From Hymenobacter negativus (lineage in GTDB: Bacteria; Bacteroidota; Bacteroidia; Cytophagales; Hymenobacteraceae), in contig NZ_JAEDAE010000006.1 in assembly GCF_016056375.1 (NCBI RefSeq), positions 62,001 through 126,000 on the forward strand: 64,000 nt of DNA. The letters run 5' to 3'. The position numbers were made by a program, and so were the translations under genes. Under the pieces are notes generated by a model. It ran no database searches, was not told the origin of the DNA, and saw only the letters and a list, made by a program, of their open reading frames with translations. Shown here piece after piece: positions 25,123-33,252 of the stretch. Each line of letters begins with the position of its first letter. Within the stretch, counting starts at the first letter, position 1.

Positions 25123-26517
25123 ATGCACACACTTACCCGCTTTTTCCTCGGCACGGCCGCTGCCGCGCTACTCAGCATCACCAGTGTCCACGCCCAAACC
25201 GCCCGCCCCAGCCTCACCGGCGACTGGGCAGGCACGCTCGGGCCGCTGGAATTCACCGCCCACCTCACCGACCCAGCCGGCGGGCCGCGCACGGCTACGC
25301 TGGATATTCCGGCCCAGCACGCGCAGGGACTGGTGTTGCAATTCACCGCACCGGCCGACAGCGTGTACCTGCGCCTGCGCCAGCCGGCTGCGCAGTTTGC
25401 CGGCCGCCGCTCGGCCGACGGCCAGCGCCTGGAAGGCGAGTGGCAGCAGGGCCTGCGCTCGTTCCCGCTCACGCTCAGCCGTGCCGCCGGCACTGCTAAG
25501 CCCACCGGCCCCAAGCGCCCCCAAACGCCGCAGCCGCCCTTCCCCTACCAGTCGGCCGAGGTCACCTTTAAGAATGAGAAGGCCGGCATCACGCTGGCCG
25601 GCACCTACACTCTGCCCGCCGACAAAGGCCCGTTTCCGGCCGTAGTGCTGCTCACCGGCTCGGGGCCCGAGGACCGCAACGAAACCATCCTCGGCCACCA
25701 GCCCTTCGCCGTGCTGGCCGACTACCTCACCCGCCACGGCATCGCCGTGCTGCGCTTCGACGACCGGGGCGTGGGCCAGAGCGGTGGCACGCTGGCCGGC
25801 ACCACCAGCGCCGACTACACCACCGATGCCCAGGCCGCGCTGGCGTGGCTGCGCGCCCAGCCTGGCATTCGCAAAAACCAGGTGGGTGTAATTGGCCACA
25901 GCCAGGGCGGCACGGCGGCCATTGGGGCGGCGGGCCAGCCTGCGGGGCCTGATTTCTTGGTGCTGCTGGCCGCGCCGGCGCTGCCGGGCGATGAGCTGAT
26001 TGTGCAGCAGTCGCTGGCCCTGGCGCGGCTGCAAACCTCGGACGCGGCCCAGCTGGCCACCACCGAAAAGCTGCAACGCACCATGACGCAGATTGTGCAG
26101 CAGAACCCCGACAATGCCCAGGCCCGCACCAGGCTGCTGGCGTATTACAACGGCATCAATCCGCAGCTAGCCGCCCAGGCCGAGCCGCAGTTGGCCATGC
26201 TCACCTCGCCCGACTACCGCCACCTGCTGGCCGACCGCCCCGCCCAGACGCTGGCCAAGGTAAAGTGCCCGGTGCTGGCCCTTGGCGGCGGCAAGGACCA
26301 GCAGGTGCCCGCCATCGCCAACCTGGCCGCCACCACCGCCGGCCTGAAAACCGCTGGCAACCGCGACGTGACCACGAAAGAATTGCCCGGCCTCAACCAC
26401 CTGTTTCAGACCGCCCCCACAGGCAATCCGGCCGAGTACGGCACTATCGAGGAGACGTTTGCGCCCAGCGCCTTGGCCGTGATTGGTGACTGGATTGGGC
26501 TGCATACCAGGAAATAA
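25123..26517 (+). CDS. Secreted alpha/beta-hydrolase with N-terminal lipocalin-like domain (active-site complete)
   Basis: A 464-aa protein beginning at ATG 25123 (MHTLTRFFLGTAAAALLSIT, signal peptide). Residues ~30-125 are a beta domain starting LTGDWAGTLGPLEFTAHLTD. Residues ~150-460 form an alpha/beta-hydrolase of the dienelactone hydrolase/peptidase S9-like type: VVLLTGSGPEDRNE, VLRFDDRGVGQSGGT, nucleophile elbow VGVIGHSQGGTA and the histidine in LPGLNHLFQTA. Such proteins are probably esterases or peptidases of the envelope; the substrate is unknown. The next gene is a paralogue with the same architecture. A palindrome lies just upstream. Confidence 0.85.
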   Translation: MHTLTRFFLGTAAAALLSITSVHAQTARPSLTGDWAGTLGPLEFTAHLTDPAGGPRTATLDIPAQHAQGLVLQFTAPADSVYLRLRQPAAQFAGRRSADGQRLEGEWQQGLRSFPLTLSRAAGTAKPTGPKRPQTPQPPFPYQSAEVTFKNEKAGITLAGTYTLPADKGPFPAVVLLTGSGPEDRNETILGHQPFAVLADYLTRHGIAVLRFDDRGVGQSGGTLAGTTSADYTTDAQAALAWLRAQPGIRKNQVGVIGHSQGGTAAIGAAGQPAGPDFLVLLAAPALPGDELIVQQSLALARLQTSDAAQLATTEKLQRTMTQIVQQNPDNAQARTRLLAYYNGINPQLAAQAEPQLAMLTSPDYRHLLADRPAQTLAKVKCPVLALGGGKDQQVPAIANLAATTAGLKTAGNRDVTTKELPGLNHLFQTAPTGNPAEYGTIEETFAPSALAVIGDWIGLHTRK

Positions 26518-26550
26518 CACGCTTCTGCCTTCTGCTTATTCGCTTCCCTG

Positions 26551-26575
26551 ACGGCCGCTCCACAAGAGCGGCCGT
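26551..26575. repeat. Hairpin between the two alpha/beta-hydrolase genes
   Basis: ACGGCCGCTC and GAGCGGCCGT are perfect 10-bp arms around CACAA. A second, outer inverted pair TTCTGCTTATT/AATAAGCAGAA surrounds it (about 26530 to 26606). It lacks a T-tract, so it is not a classic terminator. Confidence 0.5.
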
Positions 26576-26696
26576 TGACATTTGTAACCGAGCCAATAAG
26601 CAGAAAATGATAATGCCGCTAAAAAACATTTGTTGTACTTTTCAACCTCCATTTGCCTCCCACTCCAAGTATCTACCCTTTTTATATTCCGATTCG

Positions 26697-28181
26697 ATGA
26701 TTAGATTATTACTTACCACCTTTGTTTTTCTGGGTTTAATAGCACAGCTACCCGCTACGGCTGTGGCTTCCCCTCCCACGCCTGCCCCCCTAAATGGCCA
26801 GTGGAAAGGCCCGCTGAAGCTGCTGGGCGGTGAAATTTCCATCATCATCACCATCGTGCCGCTCACCAACGGCACCTACTACGCCGCGCTCGATGCGCCC
26901 CAGCAGCGCATCAGCCGCATGCCGGTGGATGTGGAGCTGAAAGACGACAACCTGACCCTACGCATCGAGCAGGCTGGCAGCAGCTTCGTGGGCAAGGTGC
27001 TGGAAGATGGGGCCACCCTCAGCGGCACCTGGAAGCAGCCCGGCCTGACGGCCCCCATGGTGCTCACGCGGGCTGCTGCCTCGCCGCAGGCCGTCACCAA
27101 GTTCAAGGCCACGCCGCCCTACCGCGAGTCCGACGTCACGTTCACCAACCCCGTCACGAGAAATCGGCTGGGTGGTACGCTTACTATTCCGGCCGGCGAG
27201 GGGCCGTTTGCGGGCGTGGTGCTGCTGTCCGACTCCGGCCCGCAAACCCGCGACGTTGACGTGAATGGCTACCGCATGTTTGGCCAGCTGGCCGACTACC
27301 TCACCCGCCACGGCATCGCCGTACTCCGTTTCGATGACCGGGGCGTGGGCAAATCGACCGGCAGCTACGCCAGCGCCACCACCGCCGATTTCGTGACCGA
27401 TGCCCAGGCCGCGATGGCCTTTTTGCGCGGCCAGAAGCTGGTGGCCGCGCACCGCGTGGGCCTGCTTGGGCACGGCGAAGGGGCCAACGTGGCCTTGCTG
27501 GCCGCCGCCGCGCCGGGCCGCGCGCCGGCTTTTGTGGTGTCGCTGGCCGGCTACGGGCAGCTCGGCAATGAAGTATTGCGCCGCCAGCAGGGCGAAATCA
27601 TGCGCCTGATTGGGGCCGACCCCTCGCAGGTGAAAGCCGCTCAGGACGTGTACCAGCGCACGGTGGATGTTATTCGCCAGACGCCTGACAACGCCGTGGC
27701 CCGCCCCAAAGTAGCCTCGCTGCTGCTGGGGGCTAATATGGGCGTCGATGCCAGCATGGCCCGCGCCCGCGCCGTACAGCTCACCTCGCCGTGGTCGCGC
27801 TATTTTTTCGATTTCGACCCGCAGGCCAAGCTGCCCAACGTGCAATGCGCAGTGCTGCTGCTCAATGGCACTTCCGATTTGCAGGTTTCGGCCAAGCGCA
27901 ACATGACGCCACTCTACAAATCTCTGCGCCGCTCCAAACGCACGGCGGCGGAGTACAAGCTCGACGGCATCAATCACCTGTTCCAACCCGCCCCAGCTCA
28001 GTGGCCCATGATTAACGGCGTGCAGCAAGCCGTCTTCTCGCCCGAAGGCCTGAAAATCATTCATGCCTGGGTGGCCCAGGAAACCCGCCCGCCCGGCGAC
28101 CCGCTGCCCGTGACGGTGAAGCGTCCCGCCACGCAGCGCAAGGCCAGCCGCACGCCCAGCCTCAGCCGGGCGCGCAGCTAA
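26697..28181 (+). CDS. Alpha/beta-hydrolase paralogue lacking the nucleophile serine
   Basis: A 494-aa secreted protein from ATG 26697 (MIRLLLTTFVFLGLIAQLPA, signal peptide). Architecture as in the preceding gene: a lipocalin-like beta domain (LNGQWKGPLKLLGGEISIII, residues ~31-125) and an alpha/beta-hydrolase domain (VVLLSDSGPQTRDVD; VLRFDDRGVGKSTGS). At the nucleophile elbow the sequence is VGLLGHGEGANVALL, so the GxSxG serine is glycine, while the late histidine (LDGINHLFQPA) is retained. The protein ends in a basic tail rich in Pro, Lys and Arg. It is likely a catalytically inactive or altered paralogue; a regulatory or binding role is a guess. Tandem duplication with divergence is the simplest origin. 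Confidence 0.8.
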   Translation: MIRLLLTTFVFLGLIAQLPATAVASPPTPAPLNGQWKGPLKLLGGEISIIITIVPLTNGTYYAALDAPQQRISRMPVDVELKDDNLTLRIEQAGSSFVGKVLEDGATLSGTWKQPGLTAPMVLTRAAASPQAVTKFKATPPYRESDVTFTNPVTRNRLGGTLTIPAGEGPFAGVVLLSDSGPQTRDVDVNGYRMFGQLADYLTRHGIAVLRFDDRGVGKSTGSYASATTADFVTDAQAAMAFLRGQKLVAAHRVGLLGHGEGANVALLAAAAPGRAPAFVVSLAGYGQLGNEVLRRQQGEIMRLIGADPSQVKAAQDVYQRTVDVIRQTPDNAVARPKVASLLLGANMGVDASMARARAVQLTSPWSRYFFDFDPQAKLPNVQCAVLLLNGTSDLQVSAKRNMTPLYKSLRRSKRTAAEYKLDGINHLFQPAPAQWPMINGVQQAVFSPEGLKIIHAWVAQETRPPGDPLPVTVKRPATQRKASRTPSLSRARS

Positions 28182-28290
28182 CTGGCTAGACAATCCGACG
28201 TTACCGTCGTTTTGCCTATACTTGCCCCCGCAAGCCGGGCCGCCTTTCTATACGTCGGTGACTTGCGGTTCTTCTTCCCTCCTCTACCCA

Positions 28291-29346
28291 ATGGCTGCTC
28301 TACCCCCGCCGCGCCCAGGCTGGTCCTGGCTCAATTCGCGCCCCATTCGCTGGGTTCGCCACTATTTTGGCTATTCGCGGGGCGAAGCGCGGGGCATGGT
28401 GGGCATTTTGCTGCTCATGCTGGGCTTCATCATTGCCCCTATGCTCCTGCGGCCTGAGCTGCCGCAGTACCTGCCCGATGCCGACCAAAAAGGCCTGAAC
28501 GAGTTGGCCGCGCAGCTCAAAGAGCACCGCGCCACCGACCAGGCTTACGCCAGCCGCTACCCGAAACGGGAATACAAGAAGTTTGAGCACAGCGGCTCGC
28601 GCTACCCTGCCGTGCCCCAAGTGCGCCTTGCGCCCTTCGACCCCAACGCCCTCACCGCCGAAGACTGGGAGGCGCGGGGCGTGCCGCACTTTGTAGCCAG
28701 CCGCATAGTGAAGTACCGTGAAGCCGCGGGCGGCTTCAAAGCCAAAGCGCAGGTGCAGAAAATGTACGGGCTGGAAGATTCCGTGTACCAACGGCTGGCC
28801 CCGTTTATGCAGCTGCCCGATGCAGCGCCCAAACGCGACTACGCCGCCAATAATAAACCCGGCCTGGATGGCAAATTCCCGCCCTTCGCCAGCACCGACG
28901 GCCTGCCCGCCAGGTTTCCCCGCAAACCGCGCAACCTCCAACCCTTCGACCTGAACCGGGCCGATACCACGCAGCTGATGCAGATTCGCGGCATCGGCTC
29001 GGGCCGCGCCAAGTGGGTGGTGAAGTACCGCAACCAGCTCGGCGGCTACCTGCGGGAGGACCAGCTGGACGAAATATTCGTGCTGAAGGACGCGCCCGAC
29101 CTGCGCGACAGCCTAAAGAAATACACCTTTATCGCGCCCGGCTACGTCCCCCAGACGGTGAATGTGAATACCGCCAGCTTCGACGAAATGTACCTGCAGC
29201 CCTACATCGGCAAGCCCCGGGCACGTATCATTGTGGCTTACCGGCAGCAGCATGGCCCTTTCAAAACGGTGGAGGATTTGAAGCAGATTCCCATTCTGAA
29301 GCTGGCCGACTGGGAAAAGATGCGGCCCTACGTGCGCTGCGAGTAG
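28291..29346 (+). CDS. Membrane-anchored helix-hairpin-helix (ComEA-like) protein
   Basis: A 351-aa protein from ATG 28291 (MAALPPPRPGWSWLNSRPIR). One transmembrane segment, GMVGILLLMLGFIIAPMLL, follows the basic N-terminus. Three helix-hairpin-helix modules come next: FDPNALTAEDWEARGVPHFV ... YREAAGGFK, FDLNRADTTQLMQIRGIGSG ... YRNQLGGYLRE, and VNVNTASFDEMYLQPYIGKP ... YRQQHGPFKTVEDL. Each has the ComEA-type asparagine/aspartate start and Gly-x-Gly turn. ComEA proteins bind DNA in the periplasm during transformation; related Bacteroidota proteins with this layout are of unproved function. It stands alone between the hydrolases and the nucleotidyltransferase. Confidence 0.8.
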   Translation: MAALPPPRPGWSWLNSRPIRWVRHYFGYSRGEARGMVGILLLMLGFIIAPMLLRPELPQYLPDADQKGLNELAAQLKEHRATDQAYASRYPKREYKKFEHSGSRYPAVPQVRLAPFDPNALTAEDWEARGVPHFVASRIVKYREAAGGFKAKAQVQKMYGLEDSVYQRLAPFMQLPDAAPKRDYAANNKPGLDGKFPPFASTDGLPARFPRKPRNLQPFDLNRADTTQLMQIRGIGSGRAKWVVKYRNQLGGYLREDQLDEIFVLKDAPDLRDSLKKYTFIAPGYVPQTVNVNTASFDEMYLQPYIGKPRARIIVAYRQQHGPFKTVEDLKQIPILKLADWEKMRPYVRCE

Positions 29347-29480
29347 CGGGCTGGGGATATTCTATCCAACGAAAGAGCGTTATCTAATTATTGGCAATGG
29401 TTGTATCGCAAGCTGTTAAACTTAACGGCTCGGCTTCCGACAACGGCCGCCGCTCCTTTATCAAACCGGCCGTTTAAGCA

Positions 29481-30101
29481 ATGATTTCAGCTTCAATTCC
29501 CGACGCCCCGGTGCACATCTCGTCTGGGCCGGTGGCGTTGCTGCTCCTGGCGGCCGGGGCCTCCACCCGCATGGGCCGGCCCAAGCAGCTGCTGCCTTAC
29601 CACGGCCGCACCCTCCTGCGCCACGCCGCCGAAACGGCCGTAGCCAGCGGTTGCGCGCCCATTGTGCTGGTGACCGGGGCACTGCATGAGGAGCTATTGA
29701 CCGAAGTTGCGGGCCTGCCCATTCAGGCTGTTCACAACGCCGACTGGGCGACCGGCATGGCCTCCTCCATCCGCGCGGGCCTGGGCGCGCTGCCCGAAAC
29801 CGCGCCCGCCGCCGTGCTCATCATGCTCACCGACCAGCCGTTGGTAACGCCGCAGCTGCTGCGGGAATTGATGGCCCGGCAGCAGCAGACGCAGGCCCCC
29901 ATCGTGGCCGCGGCCTATGGCGATACGCTGGGCGTGCCCGCCATTTTTGCCCCAACCATGCTACCAGAGCTGCTTCAGCTGCAAGGGCAGCAGGGGGCCG
30001 GGAGGCTCATTGCCAGCCTGGGCGCGGCGGTGGGCCGCGTGCCCTTCCCCGCCGGCCTGCTCGATGTGGACACGCCGGAGGATTACGCTGCGCTACTGTA
30101 A
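29481..30101 (+). CDS. MobA-like nucleotidyltransferase (molybdenum-cofactor cytidylyl/guanylyltransferase type)
   Basis: A 206-aa cytoplasmic NTP-transferase. The N-terminal nucleotide-binding motif LLAAGASTRMGRPKQLLPY (residues ~17-35) carries the family lysine. VHNADWATGMASSIRAGL and the metal-binding LIMLTDQPLVTPQLL follow, and the C-terminus FPAGLLDVDTPEDYAAL matches the MocA/MobA end motif with its DTPED. Enzymes of this group attach CMP or GMP to molybdopterin; sequence alone does not separate MocA from other members. No molybdoenzyme gene is nearby, so the cofactor link is by family only. Convergent with the MFS gene, with a 20-bp gap. Confidence 0.8.
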   Translation: MISASIPDAPVHISSGPVALLLLAAGASTRMGRPKQLLPYHGRTLLRHAAETAVASGCAPIVLVTGALHEELLTEVAGLPIQAVHNADWATGMASSIRAGLGALPETAPAAVLIMLTDQPLVTPQLLRELMARQQQTQAPIVAAAYGDTLGVPAIFAPTMLPELLQLQGQQGAGRLIASLGAAVGRVPFPAGLLDVDTPEDYAALL

Positions 30102-30121
30102 TACGCTATGTGTTAATCTTT

Positions 30122-31396
30122 TTACTTCGTACCCGACTCCAGCTTGCGCAGCTTATCGGCCCGCCAGGTGGTGATGGCCACCACCAGCAGCGTCATCAGC
30201 CCGCCAAATACCACCGAGCGTACCGTGCCCAGCAGCCGCGCCGCCGTGCCGCTCTCGAAGGCCCCGATTTCATTGCTGGAACCGATGAAAATATTGTTCA
30301 CTGCCGATACCCGGCCCTTCATGTACTCCGGCGTGTAGATGTGAATGAGCGTGGAGCGCACAATCACCGACACGGAATCGAACACGCCCGTGAGGAACAG
30401 CAGGAACAACGACAGCCAGAAATTAGTAGACAGCGCAAACGCAATGGTGGCCAACCCGAAGCCCGCCACCGCCCACAGCAGCTTGCGCCCGGCCCGGCGT
30501 TTCAACGGGTAATACGTAAGGAACACCGCCATCAGCACCGAGCCGATGGCCGGAGCCGCCTCCAACTGCCCAAAGCCCTTGGCTCCCACCTTCAGAATAT
30601 CCGACGCGAACACCGGCAGCAGCGCCACCGCCCCGCCAAACAGCACCGCGAACATGTCCAGCGACAGCGCCGCCAGCACCAGCTGGTTGCCGAAAATAAA
30701 GCGCAGCCCGCTCAGCACACTGTCTTTCAGGTTGAGGCGCTCGCCCTCCATGGGCGGCAGCGGCCGGTTGGCAATGCGCGCAAACTGGAACAGCGCCAGC
30801 GCCAGCAGCGCCGTGCTCACCACGTAGGAATTGGTGATGCCCACCGCCGCAATCAGGTAGCCGCCAATGGCTGGTCCCAGCACCGCCGAGCCCTGATAAG
30901 TGGTGCTGTTCCAGGTGATGGCGTTGGGCAGCAAGGCGCGGTCGGGCAGCAGCTGCGGCATAAAGGAAAACAGCGCCGGCCCCATAAAGCCCCGCGCCAG
31001 CCCACTCACAAAAATCACCCCGTAGAGCGGCAACGTGTACAGCGAATCCTTCGCCAGAAGGTGAATACCGTAGGGACTGGCGAGGCCAGCCAGCGCCGCC
31101 GCGCACAGCACCAGCACCGCCAGCGCCACCACCACAATGTTTTTGCGGCGCATCGAGTCGGCTACGTAGCCGGCATACAGCGACACCACAATGCTCGGAA
31201 TGGCCTCCGACAAGCCAATCAGGCCTAGCGCCAGCGGGTTGTTAGTGAGGTGATAAATCTGCCAGCTCACCACCAGCCCCTGGATGCGCGTGGCCACCGT
31301 GAGCAGAACGCGGGCCGACACCAGCCGGCGAAAATCGGGCACGCGCAGGGCCGCGTAGGGGTCGTGGGCCGGCGAAGAATCAGCAGATGGCAGCAT
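30122..31396 (-). CDS. MFS transporter (EntS/MFS_3 type exporter)
   Basis: Inner-membrane permease of 424 aa with about 12 hydrophobic segments. The N-terminus FRRLVSARVLLTVATRIQGL and the loop VADSMRRKNIVVVALAVL (motif A region), with GLIGLSEAIPSIVVSLYAGY and NAITWNSTTYQGSAVLGPAIGG, are typical of the MFS_3 subgroup that includes enterobactin exporter EntS and multidrug or macrolide exporters. The C-terminal half has VSVIVRSTLIHIYTPEYMKG and RVSAVNNIFIGSSNEIGAF, also common there. Substrate unknown; no siderophore genes are nearby. Confidence 0.85.
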   Translation of the reverse strand: MLPSADSSPAHDPYAALRVPDFRRLVSARVLLTVATRIQGLVVSWQIYHLTNNPLALGLIGLSEAIPSIVVSLYAGYVADSMRRKNIVVVALAVLVLCAAALAGLASPYGIHLLAKDSLYTLPLYGVIFVSGLARGFMGPALFSFMPQLLPDRALLPNAITWNSTTYQGSAVLGPAIGGYLIAAVGITNSYVVSTALLALALFQFARIANRPLPPMEGERLNLKDSVLSGLRFIFGNQLVLAALSLDMFAVLFGGAVALLPVFASDILKVGAKGFGQLEAAPAIGSVLMAVFLTYYPLKRRAGRKLLWAVAGFGLATIAFALSTNFWLSLFLLFLTGVFDSVSVIVRSTLIHIYTPEYMKGRVSAVNNIFIGSSNEIGAFESGTAARLLGTVRSVVFGGLMTLLVVAITTWRADKLRKLESGTK

Positions 31397-31530
31397 AGAA
31401 CGAGCACAAAACCGCCTGTACGGCGGCCGGTGGCAAAGGTAGGTCCGTCCCGGCCGTGGCCGGTTGGTTTTGGCATACGGTTTCGCTTACCTTGTGACTT
31501 CCCATTCACCGTGACGCCCTGCCCCTGCTC

Positions 31531-31941
31531 ATGCAAGATTTCGGCCTGGAAATAACGCCCCGCCCCGACTTGCCGGCTATTGTGGCCCGCTGGCAGCGCG
31601 AAATCACCGAATCGGAGCTGCAGCACGGCTACCTCGGCATTCTTGCGGCTGGCGACGCGCTGGGCTGCTGGCGCTGGCTGCTCGACCTGCGCCGCCGCGA
31701 CGAGCTGGCCAGCCCGGCCCTCGCGGCTTGGGTCAACGCCGAGTTTTTTCCCCGGCTCCGGCACCGCTACGCCGCCCCCGTGCGCATTGCCTTCCTCATC
31801 TCGCCTCTGCGCGCCGCCACCGGGCAGTCGGCCAGCTCCGTCGCGGCCATCAGCGCCACTCCCCGCCCCGAGCAGGACTTCCAAACCGCGTTGTTTACCG
31901 ACGAAGCCACCGCCTACCGTTGGCTTGCCATCGACCCGTAA
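31531..31941 (+). CDS. Hypothetical protein, about 136 aa
   Basis: Not recognised as a named family. It is cytoplasmic (no signal or membrane segment), beginning MQDFGLEITPRPDLPAIVAR and continuing with an alpha/beta pattern: HGYLGILAAGDALGCWRWLL, DLRRRDELASPALAAWVNAE, FFPRLRHRYAAPVRIAFLIS. The end DEATAYRWLAIDP resembles the last helix of STAS-like (SpoIIAA-type) domains in Bacteroidota, where a short alpha/beta domain ends in a similar AxxWL. Its codon use matches its neighbours, so it is very likely a real gene. It starts divergently from the MFS gene, 134 bp away. Confidence 0.6.
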   Translation: MQDFGLEITPRPDLPAIVARWQREITESELQHGYLGILAAGDALGCWRWLLDLRRRDELASPALAAWVNAEFFPRLRHRYAAPVRIAFLISPLRAATGQSASSVAAISATPRPEQDFQTALFTDEATAYRWLAIDP

Positions 31942-32231
31942 TAGTGAAGCCCGAATTTTATAGCTGCTCCGGAAACTTTTTTTCAAAAAAACGCCTAAAC
32001 AAATTCCCTTAAAAACCGCCTAGATGAAGTTTTGAGGAAGGTTGCTCGAAATTTTCAAAAAGATTGTGGCATTTTTCCACCAATGCCTATTGCGTAATTG
32101 GATTCCGTTTCTCTACATTTGGTCTGATTCTAGCGGGGTAAAAACTACCACCGCCCGTCGCTCCCAATTTTTTTCTCGGTAACTGCATACTATGGCCTAA
32201 AGCTCTACGTTCTCCTATTCCGTAGCCCTTT
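31942..32231. promoter_or_regulatory. AT-rich leader of the ECF sigma gene with a candidate promoter
   Basis: This 290-bp gap is much more AT-rich than its surroundings. It holds a Bacteroidota-type promoter: TTG at 32090-32092, 21 bp, then TACATTTG (TAnnTTTG) at 32114-32121. That would give a 5' leader of about 100 nt before the ATG at 32232. No gene or terminator was seen. Confidence 0.5.
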
Positions 32232-32870
32232 ATGGACCTCATGCAACCGAGCGACTCCGCGCTCATCTCGCTCTACCTGGCCGGCCAGGAATCCGCCTTC
32301 GCTATCCTGCTGGAGCGGCACCGCAGTCGTGTGTTCACGACCATCCTCCTCATCGTGCGCGACGAGGACGTGGCCGAGGACCTGTTGCAGGACACGTTCA
32401 TTAAGGCCATCCACACCATGAAAAGTGGCCGCTACAACGAGGAGGGCAAGTTTGCGCCCTGGATTTGCCGCATCGCGCACAACCTGGCCATCGACTCGTT
32501 CCGGCGCGGCAAGCGCGTGCCCCACATCAGCCTCACCGACAACGAACGTTTAAACAACACCCTGACCATTGCCGACGACGGCCCGGACGATATTCTCGCC
32601 CGCGAAGAAACTCACACCCGCCTTCGGGCGTTAATCCAGGAACTGCCCGCCGCCCAAAAGGAGGTGCTACTCATGCGCCATTACGGCGATATGAGCTTCC
32701 AGGAGATTGCCGACGCTACCGGCGTGAGCATCAACACGGCGCTGGGCCGCATGCGCTATGCGCTGATTAACCTGCGGAAGAAGATGACCGCGAATTCCCT
32801 GCATCACTATGATTCAAACCTTACCCCATTCGACACTGCTCCAGTATGTGTACAACGAATTGCCGGTTGA
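32232..32870 (+). CDS. RNA polymerase ECF-type sigma factor
   Basis: Alternative sigma factor of the sigma-70 ECF group, 212 aa. Region 2 shows ESAFAILLERHRSRVFTTIL, DEDVAEDLLQDTFIKAIHTM and FAPWICRIAHNLAIDSFRRG (core binding and -10 recognition). Region 4 shows LPAAQKEVLLMRHYGDMSFQ followed by EIADATGVSINTALGRMRYA, the -35-binding helix-turn-helix. ATG 32232 is used; another in-frame ATG lies three codons on. The last 62 bp overlap, in another frame, a 76-codon gene, which suggests translational coupling. Which genes it serves cannot be told from the sequence. Confidence 0.92.
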   Translation: MDLMQPSDSALISLYLAGQESAFAILLERHRSRVFTTILLIVRDEDVAEDLLQDTFIKAIHTMKSGRYNEEGKFAPWICRIAHNLAIDSFRRGKRVPHISLTDNERLNNTLTIADDGPDDILAREETHTRLRALIQELPAAQKEVLLMRHYGDMSFQEIADATGVSINTALGRMRYALINLRKKMTANSLHHYDSNLTPFDTAPVCVQRIAG

Positions 32871-33039
32871 AAGGCAGCGCGAGGTAGAGGAGGCATTGCA
32901 GCACGACCCGGACTTGGCCGCGACCTGCGCCGACCTCCTTTTGGCCCAGCGGGCGCTCGACGGCGTACGTCGCAACCCCCGGCCCGAAACCTCCGAGGCC
33001 ATTTTGCGCTACTCGCGCACTTTCTTGAGCAAGTCCTGA
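32809..33039 (+). CDS. Small acidic protein overlapping the sigma gene (possible anti-sigma partner)
   Basis: A 76-aa protein, MIQTLPHSTLLQYVYNELPV and then ERQREVEEALQHDPDLAATC. It is mainly helical, with no membrane segment and no zinc-binding HxxxCxxC motif, so it is not a classical ZAS anti-sigma factor. However, the stretch LLQYVYNELPVERQREVEEA resembles the N-terminal helices of Bacteroidota anti-sigma proteins, in which a short cytosolic domain binds the sigma factor. It overlaps the sigma gene by 62 bp in another frame, which supports a shared transcript and linked function. Function is inferred from position and resemblance only. Confidence 0.6.
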   Translation: MIQTLPHSTLLQYVYNELPVERQREVEEALQHDPDLAATCADLLLAQRALDGVRRNPRPETSEAILRYSRTFLSKS

Positions 33040-33103
33040 GCCCATTCAATTTCTTGTGGCGGCCGCTCCACACCCCGCGCTGGCGGAGTTAGGCGGTTTA
33101 CGC

Positions 33104-33192
33104 CTGTCATGCTGAACGCAGTGAAGCACCTTATCGCGTGAGAACGGCTTGTTCTGCCGTGATAAGGTGCTTCACTGCGTTCAGCATGACAG
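33104..33192. repeat. Dispersed palindromic element, complete copy
   Basis: Left arm 33104-33135 and right arm 33161-33192 are perfect 32-bp reverse complements around a 25-nt loop; the arm reads CTGTCATGCTGAACGCAGTG then AAGCACCTTATC. Related copies lie near 56092-56122 (half) and 57345-57450 (diverged). It occupies the gap before nth. Confidence 0.9.
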
Positions 33193-33220
33193 CCGAGAGC
33201 AGGGATAAGTGCGACTACCA

Positions 33221-33228
33221 TACTTTTG
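33221..33228 (+). promoter_or_regulatory. Candidate -7 promoter element of nth
   Basis: TACTTTTG matches the Bacteroidota -7 consensus TAnnTTTG and lies 25 bp before the nth start codon. No convincing TTG -33 element stands at the expected distance. Confidence 0.35.
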
Positions 33229-33252
33229 TGGCATCCCCCACTCCCTCGCTGC

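Noticed and set aside
26551..26575. Perfect 10-bp hairpin as a terminator of the first hydrolase
   Set aside because: No T-tract follows on either strand, so it is listed only as a repeat.
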